Source of the DNA: an uncultured Oscillospiraceae bacterium
Lineage (GTDB): Bacteria; Bacillota; Clostridia; Oscillospirales; Oscillospiraceae
Assembly (NCBI GenBank): GCA_958426425.1
Contig: CATZYY010000038.1
Coordinates: 1 to 16,773 of the forward strand
Length of the DNA stretch: 16,773 nt
Direction of reading: 5' to 3'
Position 1 is the stretch's first letter. Each line of letters begins with the position of its first letter. Under the pieces are notes generated by a model, which saw only the letters and a program-made list of their open reading frames with translations, did no database searches and was not told the DNA's origin. The translations under genes were made by a program, and so were the position numbers. This document shows positions 7,110 through 13,152 of this stretch, piece after piece.

Positions 7110-7789
7110 GGCGCCTGCTCCTTTTTTACGCAGAATACGGTGCCGTCCTCGTCTAGGGTCATGAGAAAGACCTCCCGGGGAGAGGCGGCCTTTTCCCGGG
7201 ACAGCTGTTTTTTCAGCCATTGCTCATCCCGACCACATGCGGTTAAGTTTTGCCGCAGAAGCCGGCCGTCGTTGATGAGGACCGTTGGCAGCGTCACGTC
7301 GTCCTGCAGCTCCAGGCCCATCTGTTGGGCCGTGGGAGGCTGCTGGGCCGTCCAGGGAAAGACCGACAGCTGACCGGAGTTTTCCAGTACCGCGTATTTC
7401 ACGTCTTCAATCTTACTGTAGCCCTGCTCCCGCAGTTCCTCCAGCAGCTCGTCCAGGGTGTAGCGATTCTTCCGCATAACATCCTGCTGGATGCGGCCCT
7501 TGGAAATGAGAATTGCCGGCGTGCCGCAGATGAGCGCTCGAAGCCGCAAGTGGTGTAAAGATAATTGGCTTAACAGTAAGGATAGGGACAGCAGCGTGAG
7601 AATCGGCACCACGCCCGCCAGCAGCGGGATGCCAAAGTCCTGCATGGGGACAGTGGCCAGGTCCGAGATCATCATGGTCAGCACCAGCTCGCTGGGTTCC
7701 AGCTCGCCGATCTGCCGTTTGCCCATGAGCCTCAGGCCGATCATAATGAGGAAGTAGAGGATGCAGGCACGGGAAAAGGCGGTCATCAC
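7106..7789 (-). CDS. DUF421 (YetF/YkjA-type) membrane protein
   Basis: This is a 227-residue protein with three likely membrane segments (about residues 8-23, 33-49 and 56-76) and the DUF421 signature RLMGKRQIGELEPSELV (20-36). A C-terminal alpha/beta soluble region follows, containing GTPAILISKGRI and PTVLINDGRLL. The biochemical role of the family is unknown. A DUF421 domain occurs in the 2Duf protein of spoVA-2mob operons, which raises spore heat resistance. The GTG at 7789 is preferred because AGGAGG (7804-7799) is 9 bases upstream, though the next codon, ATG 7786, is possible. The gene is coupled to the DUF4363 gene and has a sigma-G-like promoter just upstream. Confidence 0.92.
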   Translation of the reverse strand: MMTAFSRACILYFLIMIGLRLMGKRQIGELEPSELVLTMMISDLATVPMQDFGIPLLAGVVPILTLLSLSLLLSQLSLHHLRLRALICGTPAILISKGRIQQDVMRKNRYTLDELLEELREQGYSKIEDVKYAVLENSGQLSVFPWTAQQPPTAQQMGLELQDDVTLPTVLINDGRLLRQNLTACGRDEQWLKKQLSREKAASPREVFLMTLDEDGTVFCVKKEQAP

Positions 7790-7810
7790 AGGCGGTCACC
7801 TCCTGCCGGA

Positions 7811-7839
7811 TAGTATGGCTCCGGCAAGGGTTTTCATAC
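7811..7839 (-). promoter_or_regulatory. Candidate sigma-G (forespore) promoter of the DUF421-DUF4363 operon
   Basis: On the minus strand GTATG (7839-7835) fits the sigma-G -35 consensus gHATR. A 17-base spacer leads to CATACTA (7817-7811), an exact match to the sigma-G -10. The predicted start near 7804 would leave a very short leader beginning at the ribosome binding site. No SigA promoter as good is visible here. Confidence 0.55.
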
Positions 7840-7902
7840 GGAGATAGGCCCCCACAGGGGCGTTTTCATATCTCACCAACAGCGCAGAAGGAAAGGAGGA
7901 TT

Positions 7903-7923
7903 ATGGGGCTGCCCCATCAATAG
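7903..7923 (+). CDS. Possible six-residue leader ORF ending on the glmS ribozyme cleavage site
   Basis: AAAGGAGGA (7892-7900) precedes ATG 7903 and the reading MGLPHQ, then TAG at 7921-7923. The spacing of only 3 bases is short. The stop codon TAG spans the expected self-cleavage point of the ribozyme, between A7922 and G7923. ATGGGG-CTG-CCCCAT (7903-7917) can also fold into a 6-bp hairpin, so the same bases could serve as structure. Whether it is translated is unknown. Confidence 0.35.
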   Translation: MGLPHQ

Positions 7924-8107
7924 CGCCTGGTCCTGTAATGCCAAATAGCTTTACAGGATGACGAGGAGAGGGGAGTATCGAACCACTCGGCGGATGCCCC
8001 TCCGCGCCCGGGGGCGCGTGATACGGTCTGGAAAATACGCGGGCGACCGCGGAACAAAGGGACCGTAACCCCGGAGCGGACGCTGGCCGGCTGCGCGGCG
8101 GCGTCTC
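7922..8107 (+). ncRNA. glmS ribozyme: glmS ribozyme-riboswitch
   Basis: This self-cleaving RNA uses glucosamine-6-phosphate as cofactor. Recognised pieces in order are: the cleavage site A7922/G7923 followed by GCGCC; the P1 arm TCCTGTAA pairing with TTTACAGGA; GACGAGGAGAGGGGAGTATCG; TCGGCGGATGCCCC; a GC-rich P3 region near 8000-8050; AAAGGGACCGTAACCCC (8056-8072); and a terminal arm in which GACGC (8079-8083) pairs with GCGTC (8101-8105). High GlcN6P cleaves the mRNA. In B. subtilis the 3' product is then degraded by RNase J1, lowering GlmS. The 3' boundary is approximate. No good SigA promoter is visible between 7790 and 7902. Confidence 0.96.
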
Positions 8108-8142
8108 ATGCAGATTGATATTTCAGGAGGAACATTGATTAT

Positions 8143-9981
8143 ATGTGCGGAATTATTGGATTTGTAGGGCGCGAACCCGCGGCGCCTATCTTGCTGGAGG
8201 GCCTTGCCCGGATGGAATACCGGGGCTATGACTCTGCCGGCGTGGCGGTGCGCTCCGAGAGCCGCGGGCTCCAGGTGCGCAAGGCCAAGGGCCGTCTCCA
8301 GGTGCTCTCAGACATGATTCACGGCGGCGCCGATCTGGAGGGTACGCTGGGCATCGGACACACCCGCTGGGCCACCCACGGGGAGCCCAATGACGTCAAC
8401 GCCCACCCCCACGTCAGCGCCAATGGGCAGATCGCCCTGGTCCACAACGGCATCATTGAAAACTATATGGAGCTCAAGGAGCACCTGCTCAAGCAGGGCG
8501 TCACCTTCCAGTCCGACACGGATTCGGAGGTGGTGGCCCAGCTGCTGGAATTCCATTACAATGAGTGCCACAACATGCTGGAGGCCGTGGGCCGCTGCCT
8601 GCGCCGGATCGAGGGGTCCTACGCCCTGGGCATCATCTGCGCCGACTATCCCAATGCTCTGATCGCCGCTCGAAAGGACAGCCCCCTGATCATCGGCTAT
8701 GGGGAGGGAAGCAATTTCATCGCCTCCGACGTGACGGCGGTGCTGAAATACACCCGTACCGTCAGCTATATGGAAGACGGGGAGATCGCCGTTCTCACGG
8801 CAGATACGGTGGACGTGTTTGACGACGAGCTGGTGCCGGTGGAGAAGCGGCGGTCCCAGGTGGACTGGGACGTGTCCGCGGCGGAGAAGGGGGGATACCC
8901 CCACTTCATGCTCAAGGAGATCATGGAGCAGCCGGAGGCCATCCGAAAGACCATCTCCCCCCGCATCCGGGACGGCCGCGTGGTGCTGGACGATCTGCAC
9001 CTGACGGAGGAATACGTCCGGGACATCTCCCGGATCTTTGTCATCGCCTGCGGATCCAGCTACCATGTGGGCATGGTCAGCAAGTACAACTGGGAAAAGC
9101 TGATGCGCCGCCCGGTGGAGGTGGTGCTGGCCAGTGAGTTCCGCTACTGCGACCCCCTGGTGGACGAGAAGACCCTGGTCATCGTCATCAGCCAGTCCGG
9201 CGAGACCCTGGACACCATGGCCGCCATGCGGGAGGCCAAGCGCCGGGGCGGCCGGACACTGGCCATCGTCAATGTGGTGGGCTCTTCCATTGCCCGGGAG
9301 GCCGACGACGTGCTCTACACCTGGGCCGGTCCCGAGATCGCCGTGGCCACCACCAAGGCCTACTCCACCCAGCTGGTGCTGATGGATTTGGTGGGTCTGT
9401 ATCTGGCGGAGAAGCTGGGCACGGTGGACCCCAAGGAGTACGATACTCTGGTCTCCCAGATCCAGACTCTGCCGGATCTGATGCAGACCTTCCTGGAACA
9501 CACGGAGGACATCCCCTATTTCGCCTCCCGGTACTTCAACCACAGCTCCATCTTCTTTATCGGCAGGAACCTGGACTACGCCATGGGTCTGGAGGGGTCC
9601 CTGAAGTTGAAGGAGATCAGCTACATCCACTCCGAGGCCTACGCCTCCGGCGAGCTTAAGCACGGCACCATCTCCCTGATCGAGGAGGGGACCCTGGTGG
9701 TGGCCCTGGGCACTTACGGGCCGCTGTTCGACAAGGCCATGAGCAATGTGGTGGAGGTAAAGGCCCGAGGCGCAGAGGTTTTGGCCCTGACCACCGATAC
9801 CTTCCGGGAGAAGATGGCCAAGACCGCCGACTGCGTCATCGCGGTGCCGGAGGTGCATCCGGTGCTTCAGCCCTCCCTGGGCGTGGTGCCTTTGCAGCTG
9901 TTTTCCTACTACGTGGCACTGCAAAGAGGCTGCGACATCGACAAGCCCCGGAACCTGGCCAAGTCCGTCACGGTGGAGTGA
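8143..9981 (+). CDS. glmS: Glutamine-fructose-6-phosphate aminotransferase (isomerizing)
   Basis: GlmS makes glucosamine-6-phosphate from fructose-6-phosphate and glutamine, the first step to UDP-GlcNAc for the cell wall. The 612-residue protein starts MCGIIGFVG with Cys2 as the glutaminase nucleophile. YRGYDSAG lies at 26-33 and HTRWATHG follows. Two sugar-isomerase (SIS) domains come next (about 285-425 and 455-600) with ACGSSYH, SQSGET and SGELKHG. It ends DKPRNLAKSVTVE as usual. AGGAGG (8125-8130) is 12 bases from the ATG, longer than usual, but Cys2 fixes this start. It is controlled by the ribozyme. The stop is followed not by a terminator but by a 141-base insert and a second copy of the gene's tail. 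Confidence 0.98.
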   Translation: MCGIIGFVGREPAAPILLEGLARMEYRGYDSAGVAVRSESRGLQVRKAKGRLQVLSDMIHGGADLEGTLGIGHTRWATHGEPNDVNAHPHVSANGQIALVHNGIIENYMELKEHLLKQGVTFQSDTDSEVVAQLLEFHYNECHNMLEAVGRCLRRIEGSYALGIICADYPNALIAARKDSPLIIGYGEGSNFIASDVTAVLKYTRTVSYMEDGEIAVLTADTVDVFDDELVPVEKRRSQVDWDVSAAEKGGYPHFMLKEIMEQPEAIRKTISPRIRDGRVVLDDLHLTEEYVRDISRIFVIACGSSYHVGMVSKYNWEKLMRRPVEVVLASEFRYCDPLVDEKTLVIVISQSGETLDTMAAMREAKRRGGRTLAIVNVVGSSIAREADDVLYTWAGPEIAVATTKAYSTQLVLMDLVGLYLAEKLGTVDPKEYDTLVSQIQTLPDLMQTFLEHTEDIPYFASRYFNHSSIFFIGRNLDYAMGLEGSLKLKEISYIHSEAYASGELKHGTISLIEEGTLVVALGTYGPLFDKAMSNVVEVKARGAEVLALTTDTFREKMAKTADCVIAVPEVHPVLQPSLGVVPLQLFSYYVALQRGCDIDKPRNLAKSVTVE

Positions 9982-10122
9982 ACCACGAAGGCGGCAGCGC
10001 CACAGCGCGCCAAATGGCGCGTCAAGCGGTTTGCGGAGCAAACCCTTGAAATCGGCCGAATTCACGTCGGACGATTTGAGTCCCATGCGGGGTCCCCGCA
10101 AAAGCGGAGCTTTTGTGGGGCG
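9982..10122 (+). repeat. Palindrome-rich insert between glmS and a second glmS tail
   Basis: Four inverted repeats are packed here: CGCGCC-AAAT-GGCGCG (10006-10021); GGTTTGC-GGA-GCAAACC (10028-10044); a 12-bp stem 10094-10105 with 10109-10120, again with a GGA loop; and GCGGGGTCCCCGC (10087-10099), which overlaps the last. No ORF with a ribosome binding site, no T-run and no integrase are seen. It looks like a small intergenic repeat element or the remains of one. It separates glmS from its terminator at 10193. Confidence 0.7.
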
Positions 10123-10187
10123 CGCTGCAGCGGGGCTGTGATATCGACAAGCCCCGGAACCTGGCCAAATCCGTCACGGTGGAATAA
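10123..10187 (+). pseudogene. Second copy of the glmS 3' end (last 20 codons and stop)
   Basis: These 65 bases align without gaps to 9917-9981, the end of glmS. Nine positions differ, yet the encoded residues are identical (LQRGCDIDKPRNL, then AKSVTVE) and TGA becomes TAA. A stretch of 26 bases in the middle is identical. No glmS homology is seen further upstream. It is a tail fragment without a start, cut off from the rest of any gene. The terminator 5 bases after its stop suggests this was the original gene end at this locus. Confidence 0.92.
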
Positions 10188-10192
10188 GAAAA

Positions 10193-10224
10193 GCCGCCCG
10201 CGTGAAAGCGCGGGCGGCATTTTT
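10193..10224 (+). terminator. Intrinsic terminator of glmS
   Basis: A perfect 10-bp stem, GCCGCCCGCG (10193-10202) with CGCGGGCGGC (10209-10218), has a six-base loop and is followed by A and five T residues. It lies right after the second glmS tail. Confidence 0.95.
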
Positions 10225-10266
10225 GTGGCGCGGGGACGGAAATCTCTGCCGAATGGCCCTGCGCGG

Positions 10267-10296
10267 TTGACATGCTCCAAAAGAATATGGTAATAT
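10267..10296 (+). promoter_or_regulatory. SigA promoter of the SLH-lysozyme gene
   Basis: A consensus TTGACA (10267-10272), an 18-base spacer and TAATAT (10291-10296) preceded by TG (extended -10) are present. The start is expected near 10303, about 80 bases before the ATG. Confidence 0.85.
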
Positions 10297-10311
10297 GTAA
10301 ACCGAATATAC

Positions 10312-10338
10312 GGCCCCCAGTGTTTGGAGGCCTTTTTT
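10312..10338 (+). terminator. Terminator-like hairpin in the leader of the SLH-lysozyme gene
   Basis: GGCC and CCA (10312-10319) pair with TGG and GGCC (10325-10332) with one C-A mismatch, followed by six T residues (10333-10338). It sits between the promoter and the gene, so it could attenuate transcription after only about 36 nucleotides. Confidence 0.6.
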
Positions 10339-10381
10339 CAGGCGTATCACGTCGAATTCTGACGAAAGGAAATCATCAGCC

Positions 10382-12064
10382 ATGAGAGGAAAACGCATCG
10401 CAGCGGCGCTGACCGCATTGGCGCTGGCGGCAGGATTGTCTCTGCCGGCGGGTGCTGCCGCCTTTACGGATACCACCGGCCACTGGGCCGAGAGCGCCAT
10501 CGATAAGTGGAGCGGAGAGTACGGCATCATCCAGGGTTATGAGGACGGCACCTTCCGCCCCGATAACAGCATCACCAGAGGAGCCTTTGCCGGGATTCTG
10601 GATCGGTTTTTGAAGTTCCAGGCCATTTCTCCCACTGGGACTTTTTCCGACGCTGTGGGCACCTACTGGGAGAGCGAGATTCTGAAGCTCCACGCCGCCG
10701 GTGTGTATCTGGGCAACGATGGTAAAGCTCTGGCCGGAAACCCCATTACCCGCCAGCAGGCGGTGACCATGATTGCACGGGCCTTCGGTATCACCGGCGC
10801 TTCAACGGCGCTGCCTTACACCGACGCCGCCAATGTGGCCGCCTATGCCCAGGCGCCGGTGGCGGAGATGACCGCCCGGGGCTACATCACCGACTGCGCC
10901 GACGGCCGCTTCCGCCCCACGGAGAACATCACCCGGGCGGAGATCGTCAATATCCTCAATAACATGATCGACACCCTGGGACAGGAGACCACTGTCTACT
11001 CCGGTGAGATCCAGGGCACTTTGATGATCAACGCCGTGGAGGGCGCCTACTTAAAGGACCTGACGGTGAGCGGCGACCTGATCCTGGCGCCGGGCGTCTC
11101 CGGCGCCGTGGTGCTGGAGAATGTGGAGGTGCGGGGTGCCATCCAGAACCTCAGCAATGTGGAGCTGACTGTGGTGGAGGTCTCAGAGGGAACGGAGAAT
11201 CCCTCCGGTCCCCAGACGCCGGACACCCCGACAGGCCCCGGCATCCAGCCCAGTGAGGTCTATACGCCCTCTCCGACTACCGGGCAGTACATCACATACA
11301 GCAATCAGCAGATCCCTATTTATGAAGGCGTGGAGGAAAACCGCCTGGGACAGGGAGACTTTGTCTGGAGCACGGAGCATCCGGGCCGCCTGGAGTACGT
11401 GGGCCGGGACTTTGACACCCGTTTCGGCATCGATGTGTCCGCTTACCAGAACCGGGAGTGTGAGAACAACACCATCGATTGGGAGGCCGTCCGCCGCGAC
11501 GGCGTGGAATTTGCCATGGTGCGTATTGGCCTGCGGGGGTATTCCACCGGCAGCCTCAACGCCGACGCCTTCTATAAGCAGAATATCGACGGCGCCATGG
11601 CCGCCGGCATTGAGACCGGCGTGTACTTCTTCGCCCAGGCCATCACCGTGGAGGAGGCCATTGAGGAGGCGGAGTTCGTACTGAGCCTCCTGGAGGGCCA
11701 TGAGATCAACGGCCCCGTGGCCTACGACTGGGAGATGCACGATTCCACCTACCGGGTCTACGGCACCACGCCGGAGATGGCCACCGCCTGTGCCATCGCC
11801 TTCTGTCGGCGGATCGAGGAGGCCGGTTACGACGCCATGGTTTACGCCGGACAGTACGTCAGCTACATCAAGTACGATCAGGGGGCCCTGGAGCCGTACC
11901 TGAGCTGGTACCCTGAGTATAAGAGTGCCTCTTCGGAAAAGCTGTATCCCACTTTGTATTATCAGATGGACTATTGGCAGTTCTCCAGCAGCTGTCCCAT
12001 TGCCGGCATCGGTGACGGCACCACTACCAAGGTGGACGCCAATATCCAGTTCCTCCGCCGCTGA
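10382..12064 (+). CDS. S-layer-homology protein with GH25 lysozyme domain
   Basis: This is a secreted, surface-bound muramidase that should cut the glycan of peptidoglycan. The order in the 560 residues is: signal peptide 1-27 (ending PAGAAA); three SLH domains at about 28-75, 88-133 and 146-193, each with an ITR motif; and a beta-rich link at about 205-268 with VSGDLILAPGVSGAVVLENVEV. A Pro/Thr linker (about 270-305) and the GH25 barrel (about 345-560) follow. GH25 motifs are FGIDVSAYQ with Asp351 and VAYDWEMHD with Asp449 and the likely catalytic Glu451. SLH domains hold such proteins to pyruvylated wall polymers. The start is ATG 10382 with GAAAGGA 11 bases upstream. It is a single-gene unit with its own promoter and leader terminator. 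A role in wall turnover or daughter-cell separation is plausible. Confidence 0.95.
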   Translation: MRGKRIAAALTALALAAGLSLPAGAAAFTDTTGHWAESAIDKWSGEYGIIQGYEDGTFRPDNSITRGAFAGILDRFLKFQAISPTGTFSDAVGTYWESEILKLHAAGVYLGNDGKALAGNPITRQQAVTMIARAFGITGASTALPYTDAANVAAYAQAPVAEMTARGYITDCADGRFRPTENITRAEIVNILNNMIDTLGQETTVYSGEIQGTLMINAVEGAYLKDLTVSGDLILAPGVSGAVVLENVEVRGAIQNLSNVELTVVEVSEGTENPSGPQTPDTPTGPGIQPSEVYTPSPTTGQYITYSNQQIPIYEGVEENRLGQGDFVWSTEHPGRLEYVGRDFDTRFGIDVSAYQNRECENNTIDWEAVRRDGVEFAMVRIGLRGYSTGSLNADAFYKQNIDGAMAAGIETGVYFFAQAITVEEAIEEAEFVLSLLEGHEINGPVAYDWEMHDSTYRVYGTTPEMATACAIAFCRRIEEAGYDAMVYAGQYVSYIKYDQGALEPYLSWYPEYKSASSEKLYPTLYYQMDYWQFSSSCPIAGIGDGTTTKVDANIQFLRR

Positions 12065-12142
12065 GGGCCGTTTCCGGCTGTAACGGTCCCGCCGCGGGAA
12101 CAGAGGGGCATCTGGATGCGGAACGCCCCGGAATCCTTCAGG

Positions 12143-12180
12143 AAAAAACGGCAGCGCCCGGAGGCTCAGCCTCCGGGCGC
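12143..12180 (-). terminator. Terminator of the 34-residue protein gene
   Basis: A perfect 12-bp stem, GCGCCCGGAGGC and GCCTCCGGGCGC (12180-12154), has a three-base loop. On the minus strand it is followed five bases later by six T residues (12148-12143). It may also help end the converging SLH-lysozyme transcript, for which no other clear terminator is seen at 12065-12140. Confidence 0.75.
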
Positions 12181-12212
12181 ATGCGTTTACGGTCAGAGAG
12201 GGGAAGGAAGTC

Positions 12213-12317
12213 TTACTTGCGGTTCTCCTTCTGGTTGCGGTTTTCCTTCTGATTCTGACTGCGGTTTTCCTTCTGATTCTGACTGCGGTTTTCCTTCTGG
12301 TTGTTGTCGTTCTGCAT
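12213..12317 (-). CDS. Small Asn/Gln/Lys-rich repeat protein, 34 residues (candidate spore protein)
   Basis: The reading is MQNDNNQKENR followed by repeats of SQNQKENR and ending NQKENRK. It contains no hydrophobic residue except the initial Met, so it must be disordered and highly soluble. Signals are unusually complete for such a short ORF. AGGAGGTG (12330-12323) is 7 bases from the ATG, a sigma-G-like promoter lies about 30 bases further up, and a strong terminator lies 33 bases after the stop. I do not recognise a named family. Composition and promoter suggest a minor acid-soluble type spore protein, which is inference. It is well below usual ORF-calling limits. Confidence 0.8.
   Translation of the reverse strand: MQNDNNQKENRSQNQKENRSQNQKENRNQKENRK
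12219..12308 (+). repeat. 24-bp tandem repeat inside the small protein gene
   Basis: Two identical 24-base units (12237-12260 and 12261-12284) are flanked by partial copies at 12219-12236 and 12285-12308. Each unit encodes eight residues on the minus strand, so unit gain or loss keeps the frame. Confidence 0.9.
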
Positions 12318-12352
12318 GGAGGCACCTCCTTTCGCCTGTTTGAGTACGGAAG

Positions 12353-12382
12353 TATTCTGGCCGGAAACAGGAAAATTATTCA
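12353..12382 (-). promoter_or_regulatory. Candidate sigma-G promoter of the 34-residue protein gene
   Basis: On the minus strand TGAATA (12382-12377), fitting gHATR/TGMATA, a 17-base spacer and CAGAATA (12359-12353; one mismatch to CATNHTA) are present. The start would be near 12346, leaving a leader of about 29 bases. Confidence 0.5.
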
Positions 12383-12403
12383 CCTAACAAGAAAAAATTG
12401 TGG

Positions 12404-12432
12404 TTGACAAATGGAAAAGAGACTGATATACT
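12404..12432 (+). promoter_or_regulatory. SigA promoter of infC-rpmI-rplT
   Basis: TTGACA (12404-12409), a 17-base spacer and TATACT (12427-12432) preceded by TG are a near-consensus promoter. The start is expected near 12439. Confidence 0.92.
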
Positions 12433-12438
12433 AAACCA

Positions 12439-12577
12439 GCAAAACAAAGAAGGCTGATCGCATCCGCCTCACCTCCCGCCCAAGGCAAAGAGGTCAACAA
12501 CGTCGTTATCAAACCGCCGCATGGGTGGTTTGTTGTTGCGCGGATGCCATGGATGGTATCCGCGTTTTGTGATTTTT
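12439..12577 (+). promoter_or_regulatory. infC operon leader with attenuator (L20-leader type)
   Basis: The leader ends in an 11-bp terminator stem (12539-12549 with 12554-12564) followed by TTTT and a second T-run (12573-12577). GCATCCGC (12460-12467) is perfectly complementary to the terminator's 5' side, GCGGATGC (12540-12547), giving an alternative antiterminator pairing. Between them AAACCGCC and GGTGGTTT form a hairpin extended by CAACAA/TTGTTG. In B. subtilis such a leader is bound by L20 to stop transcription of its own operon. The class is assigned from position and architecture. Confidence 0.75.
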
Positions 12578-12596
12578 GAATGGAGGTGCTTCGACC

Positions 12597-13115
12597 ATAG
12601 CTAAGTTAGTGCATGAACTGAACGAGGATATCCGCGACAGGGAGATCCGTCTGATCGGAGAACAGGGCGAGCAGCTGGGCATCATGTCCGCGGCGGAGGC
12701 GCTGAAGATCGCCGATGAGCAGGGTCTGGACTTGGTGAAGATCTCTCCCCAGGCCGTTCCCCCGGTGTGCAAGCTGATGAATTACGGCAAGTTCCGGTTC
12801 GAGCAGAGCAAGCGGGAAAAAGAGGCCAAAAAGAACCAGCATGTGGTGGAGATCAAGGAGATCCGGATGTCCCCGGGCATCGACGTTGGAGATTTCAACA
12901 CGAAGCTCAAGAACGCGCAGAAGTTCATCGCCGACGGCAACCGGGTCAAAGTGTCCGTTCGTTTCCGGGGCCGTGAGATGGCGCATACCGACATTGGCCG
13001 GGACCTGCTGGAGCGCTTTGCAGAGCAATGCGCCGAGACCGCCAATCTGGACAAGGCCCCCAAGCTGGAGGGCCGGATGATGTCCATCTTCCTGTCTCCC
13101 AAGCCTAACAAATAA
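12597..13115 (+). CDS. infC: Translation initiation factor IF-3
   Basis: IF3 binds the 30S subunit, keeps it apart from 50S and checks start codons. The 172 residues contain the N-terminal domain (HELNEDIRDREIRLIGEQGEQLGIMS), the PPVCKLMNYGKFRFEQSKREKEAKKNQ linker region (about 66-90) and the C-terminal domain (EIRMSPGIDVGDFNTK, VKVSVRFRGREM). The start is assigned to ATA 12597, which is 9 bases after GGAGGT (12582-12587) and gives the usual N-terminus. The only other in-frame start, TTG 12576, lies in the terminator T-run and has no ribosome binding site. Non-standard starts are a family hallmark used for autoregulation. It is the first gene of infC-rpmI-rplT. Confidence 0.95.
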   Translation: MAKLVHELNEDIRDREIRLIGEQGEQLGIMSAAEALKIADEQGLDLVKISPQAVPPVCKLMNYGKFRFEQSKREKEAKKNQHVVEIKEIRMSPGIDVGDFNTKLKNAQKFIADGNRVKVSVRFRGREMAHTDIGRDLLERFAEQCAETANLDKAPKLEGRMMSIFLSPKPNK

Positions 13116-13152
13116 GATCTGAGATTTTCAACACACGGAAGGAGCTATTACG

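Noticed and set aside
7848..7866. GCCCC-CACA-GGGGC followed by GTTTTC as a terminator upstream of glmS
   Set aside because: The stem is only 5 bp with a broken T-run, and no upstream plus-strand gene needs it. The neighbouring TGCCGGA/TCCGGCA repeat (7804-7826) overlaps the sigma-G-like promoter and is also unconvincing as a terminator.
8308..10101. 597-codon open frame on the minus strand across glmS
   Set aside because: It is a composition shadow of glmS in GC-rich DNA. It has no ribosome binding site, an unnatural His/Gly/Gln-rich composition, and glmS is certain.
12219..12308. Possible CRISPR or other repeat array
   Set aside because: The units are contiguous 24-base repeats without spacers and encode an in-frame peptide repeat.
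12576..12596. TTG 12576 as the infC start
   Set aside because: It lies in the T-run of the attenuator and has no ribosome binding site, whereas GGAGGT is correctly placed for ATA 12597.
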